DNA of 64,000 bases, taken from Protula sp. h YS-2021. Lineage: Eukaryota > Annelida > Polychaeta > Sabellida > Serpulidae. The notes below the pieces were generated by a model. It worked only from the letters and a program-made list of their open reading frames with translations. It ran no database searches and was not told the origin of the DNA. How positions within the stretch are numbered: position 1 is the first letter of the stretch; each line of letters opens with the position of its first letter. Shown here in pieces: positions 34,677 through 46,135 of this stretch. The stretch lies in assembly GCA_949752745.1 (NCBI GenBank), contig OX457026.1:49321673-49385672 (forward strand). Direction: 5' to 3'. The position numbers were made by a program, and so were the translations under genes.

Positions 34677-35360
34677 TATTTAACTTGTGCTGATGCGTGG
34701 TCTGCATTTTGGACTAGTGCACATGTTTATTTAACTTGCGTTGATGTGCGGTTCGCATTTCGGACCACTGCGCGTGTTTATTTAACTGCCTCGATGTGCG
34801 GTTCGCATTTCGGACCAGTGCGCATGCTTATTTAACTTGCCTCGATGTGCGGTTCGCATTTCGGACCAGTGCGCATGTTTCTTTAGGTTGCGTTGATGTG
34901 CGGTTCGCATTTCGGACCAGTGCGCGTGTTTATTTAACTTGCCTCGATGTGCGGTTCGCATTTCGGACCAGTGCGCATGTTTATTTAACTTGCCTCGATG
35001 TGCGGTTCGCATTTCGGACCAGTGCGCATGTTTCTTTAGGTTGCGTTGATGCCCGGTTCGCATTTCGGACCACTGCACATGTCTATTCAACTTGCGTCGA
35101 TGCGTGGTTCTTTTTTCGAACCAGTGCGCATGTTTATTTAAATTGCGTTGATGCGCTGTGCTTATTTTGGACCAGTTTGCATGTTTAGTTATCTTCCTTC
35201 GATGCGCGGTTCACATTTCGAACCAATGCGCATGTTTATTTAACTTGCATCGATGCGCGCACTAATTTTGAACCATTAAGCATGTTTTTTTAACTGGCGT
35301 CGATACATGGTTGTTAAATCTGACTACTCCGCAAGTTCATTTAACTTGCGTTTATGTGCT
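34677..35360 (+). repeat. 51-bp minisatellite, array 3 (right half)
   Basis: This continues the array broken at 25216. Units here with CTCGATGTGCGGTTCGCATTT are unusually alike (34770-35060), suggesting recent local amplification. Confidence 0.93.
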
Positions 35361-35369
35361 GTAGGAGGA

Positions 35370-36251
35370 GATTCATTTTTTTTTTAAAGTCCGAAAAAAG
35401 ATCAAAAGATTTCCAATTCACTCAAAAAGCACAAGCAGTATGCATGATCCCCTAGAGACGGCTCACATAAAAAATAAATGAAATCTGATTAAAACTGTAG
35501 GAGGAAATACATTTTGAATTTTTCTTCAAAAATTCCGCAAAAATTCCCTCATCGACTCAAAAACCACAGGCGGTATTCACGACACCCTAGGCACGCCTCA
35601 GCCCCAAAATAAATTATGTCTGATCAAAAGTGTAGAAGATGCATTTTGAGGTATTTTCAACAAAAAATCCCTCAACAACAATCAAAAATTTCTAAGTGGA
35701 GTCAAATAGCCCAAGCCGTATGCCCGACCCACCTAAGGATGCCTCATACCAAAAATAAGTGAAATAGGATAAAAACTGTAGGAGGAAATGCATTTTGAAG
35801 TTTTCTTCAAAAATTCCCTAAAAATACAAAAAAATTTCCGATCGACTAAAAAGCAAAAAAGCGAAAGAAATCGGGTCAAAACTGTAGGGGCAAATGCATC
35901 TTGAAGTTTCTTCTTCAAAAACTCACTAAAACTATAAAAATTGTCCGATCGACTGAAAAAGCACAAACGTGTGCACGACCCTTTAGTGGTGCCTCATACC
36001 AAAAATAAATGATATCGGATCGAAAATGTAGGAGGAGATACATTTTAGAAATTTTTCTTCAAAAATTCGCCACGAATTCAAAACTCACCCGATCGACTAA
36101 AAAAGCACAAGCCGTATGCAAGACCGCGTAGGGATGACTCACACCAAAAATAAATGACATCGAATCAAAATTGAGTAGATGCATTTTGAATTATGTTCGA
36201 AATTTTTACTTCAAAAATTCCCCAAAAATACAAAAATTGTCCGATCGACTA
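35370..36251 (+). repeat. ~145-bp tandem array (copy 3, left half)
   Basis: This is the same family as 14860-16065, about six units. It stops inside a unit at GATCGACTA, where the nested second rolling-circle-like element begins, and resumes at 54228. Confidence 0.88.
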
Positions 36252-36429
36252 AACAAGCATGTCCAGGGACATGGCGACCAGCTGTGACCTACAGAATATA
36301 TATCCAAGAATCACAGACAAAATCATGATCAAATTGGCAGACAGTGGTTACGAAAAAAGCCGAAACTGAATGGAGAAAATATTCGCTCACTTGCTCGGTG
36401 TAGTTATGGCTGATGAGGAGTCATTCTTT

Positions 36430-36905
36430 CAATTCTTTCATAAGGGGACAAGAATACCAAGCGTGTGGTGAAAAGACGAAACACAGGGAATAATTTCGGG
36501 AAAAGCAGTGTTAGAAGAGGCAAATGCAAGATCTAATATCGTGTTAGAGTGTGTGGTGGGATTACATACAATCTGATTAGTTGAAGGAAAATACTGTTTC
36601 ATGTTTTGCAGAAAAGTTTTATTTTTGTTTTGAGATATATCAAAATTGAAGTCCCCAACAAGAATGCTTTTAAAAAGATCGAAATTCGCAACTTCCCGAA
36701 TATATTCTAAAAATTTTTCGTAACTGCACGTTGGTGATTTGTTGATTGACATTCTGTTGAAACGAACTGGTCACATCTCAGTGGGGGATGAAAGCCATCT
36801 ATTAATTTTTTTTTGTTATCATCGTCGGCTGTTAAACGGCTTTCAGCCAATGCGATAATGTCACACGCAAGATAGTTGTCATCACAGCGTACCAAATCAA
36901 AATGA
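36430..36905 (-). pseudogene. LINE endonuclease fragment
   Basis: Two minus-strand frames give DIIALAESRL near 36850, then FKSILVGDFNFDISQN near 36660 and a region ending PCVSSFHHTLGI near 36460, in place of the usual ISDHxPI. This is the C-terminal two thirds of an apurinic-type endonuclease from a CR1-group-like LINE, distinct from the Jockey-like one at 2-4.5 kb. The frame shifts once near 36740. No RT or 3' end follows, so it is an orphan internal fragment, perhaps captured by the rolling-circle-like element. Confidence 0.65.
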
Positions 36906-37587
36906 GCGCCCATACTCAAAATTGTGGGAGAAGAAGCAATTTGAAAATTAGACACAAAAAAATTAAAAAATGTCCCCCATTTGGTCAATTTTTTTCGGAT
37001 CGCCAAAATGAGTTATTTTTCAAAAGAGGCCTACCTAGGGAGTATTCGTGAAAAATTTGAAGAAAATCTGATCAAACCTGTGGGAGAAGCATTTTGAAAA
37101 TTGGCAACCACAAAATTACAAATGTCCCCCATTTGGCCAATTTTTGGCGGATCACCAAAAAGAGTAATTTTTCAAGACAGGTCTAGCTAGAGAACAAGTA
37201 TCCAAAATTGGAAAGGAATCCGGTCAAAATTGTGGGAGAAGAAGCAATTTGAAAATTTGACACCAAAAAATTAAAAAATGTCCCCTATTTAGCCAATTTT
37301 TGACGGATCGCCAAAATGAGTAATTTTTCAAAAGAGGTCTACCTAGGGAATATTCGTGTAAAATTTGAGAGGAATGCGATCAAAACTGAAGGAGAAGAAA
37401 CATTTTGAAAATTGGCAACCGAAAAATTTGAAATGCCCCCCATTTGGCCAATTTTTAGCGGATCGCCAAAAAAAAAAAATTTTTAAAGAGAGGCATGCCT
37501 AGAGAACATTCGTGTAAAATTTGAGAGGAATCCGATCAAAACTGAAGGAGAAGAAGCATTTTAAGTAAAAGTTTACACACGTACATG
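36906..37587 (+). repeat. ~155-bp core repeats of the second rolling-circle-like family
   Basis: Four units carry TGTCCCCCATTTGGCCAATTT, GCGGATCGCCAAAATGAGTA, TTCAAAAGAGG, CCTAGGGAA and AAACTGAAGGAGAAGAAGCA. Related decayed copies lie at 9180-9660 and 11580-11850. Confidence 0.85.
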
Positions 37588-37614
37588 CACACATACTCAG
37601 CTACGTCGGGAAAC

Positions 37615-38459
37615 TAACGACGAATCGCGATTTTGTCTCCAACTCGCGAAATGTACGCCAAAAATCTAACTTCGTTATTAGGGACTTTTCAGACATAAGT
37701 TGTATATGAAAATCTCGGTAGATTTTTTTTACATTCAATTCCGAAAGCGAAAATATAGAAAAGACAGCAGATTAAGAGAAATTTAACAAAGCATGAACCC
37801 TGCGAAACGGAATATTTTGTTTACATAATTTGCATATTTTACACAGTTTTTTTATATCTGCAACTATAAGTTTGCTGTACAACGAGACTGTGTAAAAAAT
37901 GTAAACAAACCGATTTTGTTTATAAACAAAGGCCACGTGCTTTCTGTAAAAGAGTATTAGGGAAACACTAAATAAAAGCCAAACAAGCGTAGAGTTTGTT
38001 TTCTTTTATTTACACCATAATCCCAATGTAATATTTATTTTCTTTGATTTCTACACATAAACTATTTAACATTAATTGAAGAATTAACAAAATATTGAAG
38101 AGCAGTACAAAAGATATTAAAACAGATGAATGTTTAAAAACATAGATTTATATTATACAGATGAATTGTTTAAAAACAAAATACAGATTTATACAGATGA
38201 ATGTTTAAAAACAAAACTCTTTTAAAATACAACCAAAATACAGGAAAAATAATACAACAAAATCCTTTACTGATATAACTGTGGTGTGTAAATAACCAAC
38301 TCTATCTTATTTTCAAGCTCAGTGTTATGTACACTACTTAAAATTTAATGATAGGCCGAAAAAAACGTGAGGCAATGAGATATAAACCACATAAAAGCTT
38401 CCTAAAGAAAACAAAATACACAGCAGAAACTTTCAAACTAACATGCACGTACGTGATGT
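37615..38459. other. AT-rich 3' flank of the minus-strand gene
   Basis: No coding signal is seen. GCGAAATGTACG near 37649 and GCGAAACGG near 37804 belong to the scattered motif. ACAGATGAATGTTTAAAAAC is repeated three times at about 38124-38212. Confidence 0.45.
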
Positions 38460-40152
38460 TTCTGTGAATTAGAATATTTTGGTATTCGCACATTTCGCAT
38501 GGTTTTGTACGTACCAAAGGCTGTCACTTGTGTGAGAAAAGTGACCTGCAATTAACGCAGTTAAAGCTTTCGAATTGACAAGCCAAATGTAGGTACACAA
38601 CCATGTGAAATGTGTGAACACCAAAATGTTCTTACTCACAGAAACATCAGCAAAATGTGCAAGTTTTGAGACCCTGCCACATATCATTTTCTCGTACTAC
38701 ATCATCTCGCAACGCTTATTAATTTAAAGTCGGTCACTTCTTATAGGAGCAGTGAACTGCAAATAACACAGCTAATACTTTCGAACTGACAAGCGAAATG
38801 TACGCACACATCTACAACCATGCGAAATGTAGTGCAACCACGCGAAATCTACGTTACAAGTACTTCTTTTTTAAATACATCGGCAAACTTGGCAGCTTTT
38901 CTGACCCTGTCACATGAAACTTATCCGTACTACCCATCACCGCCACTTTCATAAATTTACAGTCTGTCACCTTATACGAGAAAAATCAAATGCAAATAAC
39001 ACACTGAAACCTGATACGCGAACGCACATAACCATGCGAAATATACGAACCAAAACACTTCTTAATACCTCGGCAAATTTGGCAGGTTTTGAGACCCCGT
39101 TACATGAAAATTGCCCGTACTACCCAGCCCCGTGACCTCCATAAATTAAAAGTCGGTCACTTCGTATAAGAACAGTGAACTGCATGTGAAAGTGATACAA
39201 AGAAAACTCCCCGCACTTGTGTAAACCAAAACGGAATACCACAAACATGACATCACAGCGAAATGGTCCCGAAATAGCGTCTTTTTTTTAAACGGATCTG
39301 AAGCTTCTTCCGCCTTTCTATTTCTCTTGTACAAATTTGAAAGGTATGCCCGCAACTGAACTTTGTTCCTGTGTCCTAAAATATCAAATTAAACCAACCG
39401 CACGAGTTTAAGTAATAACGCCACAACCGATGGCCCCCGATGCCGACTTACAACACTACGTCCAGTGTTACCATGAAAACACTGACATTACTAACACCAT
39501 GGAAGACATCACGTTTCACCGCCAGAAAATGCAACGACAGAAACATAAGCATAAAAAACATGTTATACAATGAATAGCAACGAAGGAAGTGTATATTTAT
39601 CCTTTCTACTTTGCTACCGTGCGCTTTGCGTCTTCAACATTTTTCCCTTCCCACTCAAGTTACACAGTTAGTCCCACACACGAACCCCGTGCCAAGGTAA
39701 GACTTGAACGTCACAGCACAGCCCCCCTCCCTTACAAATTAAAAAAAAATTTGCCGATGTTTGTGAATTAGAACATTTTGGTGTTTGCACATTTCGCATG
39801 GTTTTGTACGTACTTAATTCGGTCACTTGGTGTAAAAAAAAGAACTGCAAATAACGCAGTTAAAGCTTTCGAATTGACAAGCGAAATGTACGTACACAAC
39901 TATCCGAAATGTGCGAACACCAAAATGTTCTTACTCACAGAAACATCAGCAAAATTTGCAAGTTTTGAGACTCTGTCACATATTATTTACTCGTACTACC
40001 CAATCTCACAACGTTCATAAACTTTAAAATTGGTCACTCCGAACAGAGAACTTTCGAACTGACAGTTAAAAAGAAAACTCCCCGCACTTGTGTAAACCAA
40101 AACAGAAAACCACAAACATGATATCACAGCGAAATGTCCCCAAAATATTTTC
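38460..40152. repeat. segmental duplication next to the last exon
   Basis: 38462-38720 is closely similar to 39757-40020 (GTGAATTAGAA(T/C)ATTTTGGT, CATTTCGCATGGTTTTGTAC, ACTCACAGAAACATCAGC). 39170-39380 is nearly identical to 40065-40260 and so repeats the 3' half of the last exon, giving a truncated second copy of the C-terminus at 39292-39384. Between them, ~200-bp related units lie at 38700-39140. Confidence 0.85.
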
Positions 40153-41579
40153 TTAATTTTTAAACGGATCTGAAGCTTCTTCCGCCTTTCTATTTCTCTT
40201 GTACAAATTTGAAAGGTATGCCCGCAACTGAACTTTGTTCCTGTGTCCTAAAATATCACTTTCCTCTGAAAGGCAGGACTTGATTTCTTTCATCGTTGGC
40301 GGCTTGTATCGGTCAATGTGGCCTTGGAAATGTTTATGCACCGCCTCTTTTTCCTCTGTTGTCCATGGCCTACTCGAACCTGTAAAATAATTTGCACAAG
40401 TGTAAAACATGTGTATCTAGCAAAATAAATTTGTGAGTTTACATTGAAGTGGCGAGTATTGCAAAAGATAAGGCGAGATTATAAAATGTAAGTGCAATGA
40501 ACTGTCAATTCTTGCGAAAGCACACGTTACATTCAATATAGTTTTCGCAACGCTATTAACAGAACCACGCGAAATGTACCACCTAAAATTTATGTGAACC
40601 GAATGCTTTCTGTTAAATCTTACCTTTAGTTTTCTTGGGACTCTCTGACCTGCGGCTGTGACCGGATTTCTTCCGTTTCTTTTTCATAAGTGATGATACT
40701 GAGGTGACAGGCAAAGGAATTTCATATTCCACCTCGTCTGAAAGAAAAACATAAATGAACACGTCTAAATGCAATGTTTTTGCTTATATGCAAGAGAAAT
40801 TAATTATACATAGTGAAGGGTCAACAACATACAATTAAAAACAATTTTAAATATTCATCTACACTAAAATTTTCTTAGTCTCTCACTCCATGCGAAATGT
40901 GCAGTACGTCTTTCTTTAATATTTTTGCTTGTATGCTTGTACCTGAAGTATCGTCTAAAGCATCAGCGGTCGGTGGAGCAGGAGCGGAAGGAGCTGCTGT
41001 TTGTTGTTTTTTTGCTTTGGTACTTTTTGTCTTCTGCGCTTTCAGGAAATTGAAGATTTCTCTCACAGAACGACCCAGTAACATTTCCTCGTCTCGAACT
41101 CGATCCTCCACTTCATCTAACGTTGGAAGACTACCTCTGTGGTGTAATTCTTTCTTGAATATGGTCTTCATGAGAGCCACTTCAACTTCACTGAAGTGGG
41201 GACGAGTTGCTTGATCGCCTGTAAAAACATAAAAAATGCCACTTTGTTATAAATAACATTGGCGGAGTTGCAGCAGTACCAAAAACCTGCGAAATTCAAA
41301 GGTCACACATTTTATTACTACTGTCTCATGTTTTGTACAGCCTTGTAAATGATAATTACATTCTGAACAATGTTTAAAAAAAAAAAAATAATAAAAAAAA
41401 ACGTTTAATGAAATAGGCATTACAAATATCACCCCTTTATCATCTTACACAACTTTACTCCCGACTGTTTACGCACAATTCAAGCGAAATCCGATTAATA
41501 GGTTTCTTACCCAGCAGTCGTTGCTCCGTCTCTCTTATGACGTCCACTTCTCCCTCTCCGTCTGATTCTTCAACATCAC
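40153..41579 (-). other. exons 11-14: C-terminal part with two Myb/SANT-like domains
   Basis: 41579-41511 (acidic, DVEESDGEGEVDVIRE), 41218-40943 (RPHFSEVEVALMKTIFKKEL...PTLDEVEDRV..LLGRSVREIFNFL), 40737-40624 (basic, KKKRKKSGHSRRSESPKK) and 40379-40153 (SRPWTTEEKEAVHKHFQGHI...PTMKEIKSCL..LGHRNKVQLRAYL, then stop). Borders are CGCAG/GTAAGA, TTTACAG/GTACAA, TTTCAG/GTAAGA and TTTTACAG; all phase 1. The two similar segments share a helix, P(T)..E/I, then L..R....I/L..(F/Y)L plan, i.e. SANT/Myb-like DNA-binding folds. Confidence 0.65.
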
Positions 41580-41802
41580 CTGCGAACAGCATAGACGGGT
41601 ATCAAATTAACTCCCAATTACATATACACGTCATTTTCGCACCAAACTGGACTGTGTGTTACTTCAAATCTTCTCAGCTGTAAAACATACATGGGAACGG
41701 GGTCGAAAAAAAGTAGGAAAATAAACGTACTGAAATAAACACATCTTAAACATTTTTTGGGTTTTTTAACATCTCCCTGTTACAAAGTCAGCTAACTATA
41801 CT

Positions 41803-43511
41803 TTAGTTAGACATATGATCATGTTTATCGGATAAAAATTCCATCAGCTCTAGCAGCAACTTGTCGTTCTTTATGATCTCCGTCGTATGACACGGGTGCA
41901 TGCGTGCCAAAGCCTTTTTAACAGCTTCAGACTTGGTGTCCACTTGCATCATTTTAGCTCTTGCCTCAGGAACAAGTCGTTTTCGCGTAGTTTTTTCGGG
42001 CGTATCAATTTTCTCTCCTTTTTCCCGTCGTTCTGCATTTTGCTTACATTTCCTCCTTTGATGACGTGCGAAGTTTTCTTTCGTTATCATTGCCTTGCAG
42101 TATGGACACAATAGGTACTCTTTTTCTTCAGTCGCTCTCTCCCTCTTCCTCATGGTGTTTCGGTATTTGACAATTAAGTCTTTCAACCCTTTCTTTTTGG
42201 CCTGTTTGTTGTACCAATAATCTCCCAATTTTCGAATTCTATCCCATTCCAAAGACAACGCTTGTCTTTGATTTCTTTTATAACTTTTATTTCGTCTTCG
42301 TTTCGATGGACGCCTGTGCAATGTTCGGCTACACGTGCAATCAATTTGTGACAGAAGAAACAACAATGCTTTTTTTTACTGGCTGGGTCCAGTCTTGGTA
42401 GATCGAAATCACTATCCGCAGTTGCTACCGTTGAAGATTCAATTGCAGTAGCTGGTTCTGTATCCGAGGTTTCGCTTCTTAAAGCTGATGGTGTTGAAAC
42501 CGTTCGTTTCGCTGACTTGCGACGTGATTTCATTGGGGTCGATGTGACGGGCGTAGTTACGGATCTGTCGGTACTTGAACTAAACATCGGTCCCTCTGTT
42601 GTGTCTTCCAGGAATGACACAATATGACCTGCAACAGGTTGGCGGTGTCGTTAAACCAATCAAATAACTAACTAACTAACTAACTGTTGTGTCTTTTTCT
42701 CCAACAGGCACCGATGGGTCCTCCATCTGACCGTGTTCGTCGCCTGAGATCTCGCTACTTTTCACTGAGCTGCGAACCGTTGCTTTCGCCGCTTTTCCTG
42801 GAGTTGTGACAGGGGTTTCATTAGACTCGCTGCTACTTGTAGTAAATGTATGTTTTTTTCCTGGGAACCTTTTCTTTTTCGCAGTGGGTACGTAGTCTGA
42901 ATCACCATCATGAGCGTGGCCAGAGCTTCTGACGGACTTGGGCTGTAACTCCGACTTTGTAAGATATTTCTGTCTCCCTCTTTTGTCTTTCTCTGGCGCC
43001 GATGAGGCTTTTAATTGACTGTGTTTGCCACCTGATCTCTGGCTACTTTTCACTGCTGGTCTGCGAACCATTGCTTTTGCACCTGATCTCTGGCTACTTT
43101 TCACTGCTGACCTGCGAACCGTTGCTTTCGCTGCCTTTCGTGGAGTTGATGTGATAGGGGCTTCATCAGACTCCTCATCACTGCTACTTGAACTAAATTT
43201 ATGTTTTTTTCCTGGCAGCCTTTTCTTTTTTGGAGTGGGTACGTAGTCTGAATCATGGTCACGATCGACGGAAGAGCTTTCATCGGACTGGGGCTGTAGT
43301 CTTTTCTGTTTAGGGCGAATTCGCAGTGAGAAACTCTTTTGCTTTTCTATCTGGGCCACTGATACGGGAGAACTGTTTTCTATCTGAGCCATTGGTACGG
43401 GAGAACTTAATACCGATGAATCTGAGACGTGTTGTTCAACATTCGGTTCTAACGGAATGACCTCTCTTAGGGACACCTCGAACACCTCAGGATGACAATC
43501 TTTTCCCGCCT
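41803..43511 (-). other. exon 10: Ser/Lys-rich region and zinc fingers, interrupted
   Basis: After acceptor TTATTGCAG it encodes a basic Ser-rich region with two copies of DSDYVPT(P/A)KKKR(L/F)PGKKH and repeated VRR(P/S)AVKSSQRSG units. A first finger follows (HCCFFCHKLIARVAEHCTGVH, about 42370-42300), then after a frame change EWDRIRKLGDYWYN and a second finger (YLLCPYCKAMITKENFARH, about 42120-42060), ending KNDKLLLELMEFLSDKH. The spacing (C2H2-like finger, RxLGDYxxN, CPYC..H..RC) recalls animal proteins that, as I remember them, continue into a tyrosine-recombinase-like domain. No such domain follows here. An 88-bp insertion (42608-42695) and a 1-nt frameshift near 42247-42262 break the frame. 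Confidence 0.6.
42596..42695 (+). mobile_element. 76-bp retroposon tail inserted in exon 10, 12-bp target duplication
   Basis: CTGTTGTGTCTT occurs at 42596-42607 and 42684-42695. Between them (42608-42683) lies GGTTGGCGGTGTCGTTAAAC, then CAATCAAAT and an (AACT)n tail, typical of a severely 5'-truncated LINE/SINE 3' end on the plus strand. Removing the insert and one repeat joins the two flanking open frames in phase. The 88-bp net gain shifts the frame and adds stop codons on the gene strand. Confidence 0.85.
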
Positions 43512-43739
43512 CTGCAATAAATATATTAACCTAAAATAGCACTGAAATTCAGACAAAGAAATCATGGCAAATGCAAAGCAAGTCATTTTTACACAAGTAG
43601 GACAAAATACTACCATACCACAGCGAATGTAACCCCCTCTCATATGTTTGCATCATGAGCTGGTTACTTCAATTTGTTAATAACATTAACTGCAAATGCT
43701 AAACCTCATATCGCACTTTTTGGTTAAAAAATAAACATT

Positions 43740-44420
43740 GTTGTGTATCAACATGTCTCAGTGAAACGAACCGAATTTTGAAAAAAAAAAAAAAAAAAAC
43801 CACAGCAGACTCCAGATTAAGGGCACCAAGTGGCGAGTGCTGAAACTGAGTTCAATCTACCTTTTTTTTCTTTGAGAAAGGGGCGGGGTGAGGGGGGGAG
43901 AGGGAAGGTTGCAACCCATCGTAGCCCCCTAATTACACCAAGTACACATTTTTCATTCTGGTGTATCAACATGTCGCAGTGAAACGAACCGAATTTCGAA
44001 AAAAAAAAAACCACAGCAGACTCCAGATTAAGGGCACCAAGTGGTGAGCGCTGAAACTGAGTTGAATCTAATTTTTTTTCTTTGAGAAAGGGGCGGGGTG
44101 AGGGGGGGAGGAGAGGGAAGGTTGCAACCCATCGTAGCCCCCTAATTACACCAAGTACACATTTTTGATTCTGGTGTATCAACATATTGCAGTGAAACGA
44201 ACTGAATTTTGAAAAAAACCACAGCAGACTCCAGATTAAGGGCACCAAGTGGTGAGTGCTGAAACTGAGTTCAATCTATTTTTTTTTCTTTGAGAAAGGG
44301 GCGGGGTGAGGGGGGAGAGGGAAGGTTGCAACCCATCATAGCTCCCTAATTACACCAAGTACACTTTCTTCATTCTGGTGTATCAACATGTTGCAGTGAA
44401 ACGAACTGAATTTTGAATAA
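43740..44420 (+). repeat. ~210-bp tandem triplicate in the intron before exon 10
   Basis: GTGTATCAACATGT(C/T)(G/T)CAGTG starts near 43745, 43963, 44174 and 44378. Units also share CACAGCAGACTCCAGATTAA, GGGCACCAAGTGG, GAGAAAGGGGCGGGGTGAGG and CAACCCATC. Related single units lie at 51840-53280. Open frames here are by chance. Confidence 0.85.
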
Positions 44421-44817
44421 TAATAAACATAGGCATCGGAGATGCAGAGCCTTCAGCCAATAACAGCTACATCACTGTGGTCCAGTTACTCTTTTGTAAT
44501 ACCGCCCGGATAAAAACAACATACAAGGTGCAACGGATGAAGCGGCGGACGGGTGTTTGCACATTTACACTATATATACTTTCTTCTGTAAAGTTTCGTG
44601 AAGCTCCGATAAATAGTTTTTGAGATATAGCTCCCTACTAACACCAATATTACGTCCTGCGATTTTGTGAAACAAGCCGTTTGGGTGTGGGGGCGGTCTC
44701 GCCAGCAATAATGTCTTCGTTTAACGGTATTAATATTTTTCTGACCACTACACTTTACCACTGCACAAATATTCAATACCAGCGAAATGGACATCGCATA
44801 AAAACTATTTTACTTAC

Positions 44818-45917
44818 CACCTTTTGTTTCTTCTGTCAGCGCGCAAAACCTTTCCAAGACATGCTGCTGTTGCTCTTGCACAAGGTCCTCCTCCCTTACA
44901 GCTGTTGATGGAATAGACCGCTGCCGAGATGTTACGGGTGCACTACAGGTCGTCAAGTGCTCTAGAAATTCAGGATCAGGTTCGGCGTCATCACGCAACA
45001 TCTCAGAAAATGATAAATTTGGAAAAAAGTTTTGCTCTTGTGCTGTTGTAGCTTGTGGCTGACAAAGTTCATGGTTAGTTTGCTCCTGCCCCTCCCCCTC
45101 ATCACTTGCTTTGGTCAAGACATCTGCTGAAACAAAAGAAATAAAAACAAAATGCATTTCTAAATATCTTTTCCATATAAAACACACTCAACATGCGAAA
45201 CGCGAGGTCGTGTTATGTTTTAGACTTGCACTTAACCTGGATGGTTTCGCTTGCTTGACGTCCTCATCAGTTTACAACCATACCGTAAAATGTATTATAT
45301 TGTATTAAAGCATACAGTAAAAAAAAAAAAAATGAAATACGTAAAACCTACCCAAAATAGCACTTGTATCTACTGTTTGCAGTGAAGACCTGGGTTCAAT
45401 GTGGGAAAAAGTTATGCCTTCAGGTTGCAGTCCCTCTACCACATCCCTCACAACACATGTCGCAATTTCCTGTCCCGCAAATACCTCCGCATCTACCTCT
45501 CCAGGCCTCTGTACCATCCTGCAAACAAGTCCGGCAGCTTCTACAACAAAACAAAATGACAGACATGAGAGTTACACAAGCAAATGGTAAATGCATTTAT
45601 GTGATATACGCGAAACCAGATGCACTGCACACTTTTTTTTACGCGAAACCAGATGCACTGCACACTTTTTTTATGTTCAACTTACTTGATAACACGTCTA
45701 AAATGAGAAAGAAACAAAGCCAATAAATAACTCTGAGTAACCTTGTTGATTAAAGTGCAAGGCGAAAAGCGCTGTATTTTAATTGATAACAAAGCTAAAT
45801 ACGACTTAACCATTGCATTTGTAAGGTGGGTACTCCCTGGTTGGACCGTGTAAGTACCTTCCGTCTTGTGGGACAACTCAAAAATCTTGACTGGTTGAGG
45901 TACAGGTTTCACCACTC
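44818..45917 (-). other. exons 7-9: acidic linker exons
   Basis: 45917-45858 (60 nt), 45540-45352 (189 nt) and 45126-44818 (309 nt) have borders TTTTTTAG/GTACTT, TTGTTGTAG/GTAGGT and TTGTTTCAG/GTAAGT, all phase 1. They encode GVVKPVPQPVKIFELSHKTE, AAGLVCRMVQRPGEVDAEVF..., and DVLTKASDEGEGQEQ... No domain is recognised. They are identified by splice signals, phase agreement and open frames only. Confidence 0.55.
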
Positions 45918-46135
45918 CTAAAAAAGTTAAAAGGATTTTGAATTTAAGTCATATTTTAGTTTCTTTCCCAGCATTTTTCGTGGGCGCAAACACAAAATAA
46001 TTTGGAACAGCGAAATGGGCTGCAGTTGCAAACCCTAAAAACAAAAATAAGCAACACACGAGGTGACCACTTTAAACACAGCTGGGCAACAGAACATCTT
46101 ATGCTTCAATAGTTGCAAAAAAAAAAAACACTTAC

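Noticed and set aside
43817..44248. 143-codon minus-strand open frame
   Set aside because: It lies within the ~210-bp tandem triplicate of an intron; its two halves are the same repeat read twice.
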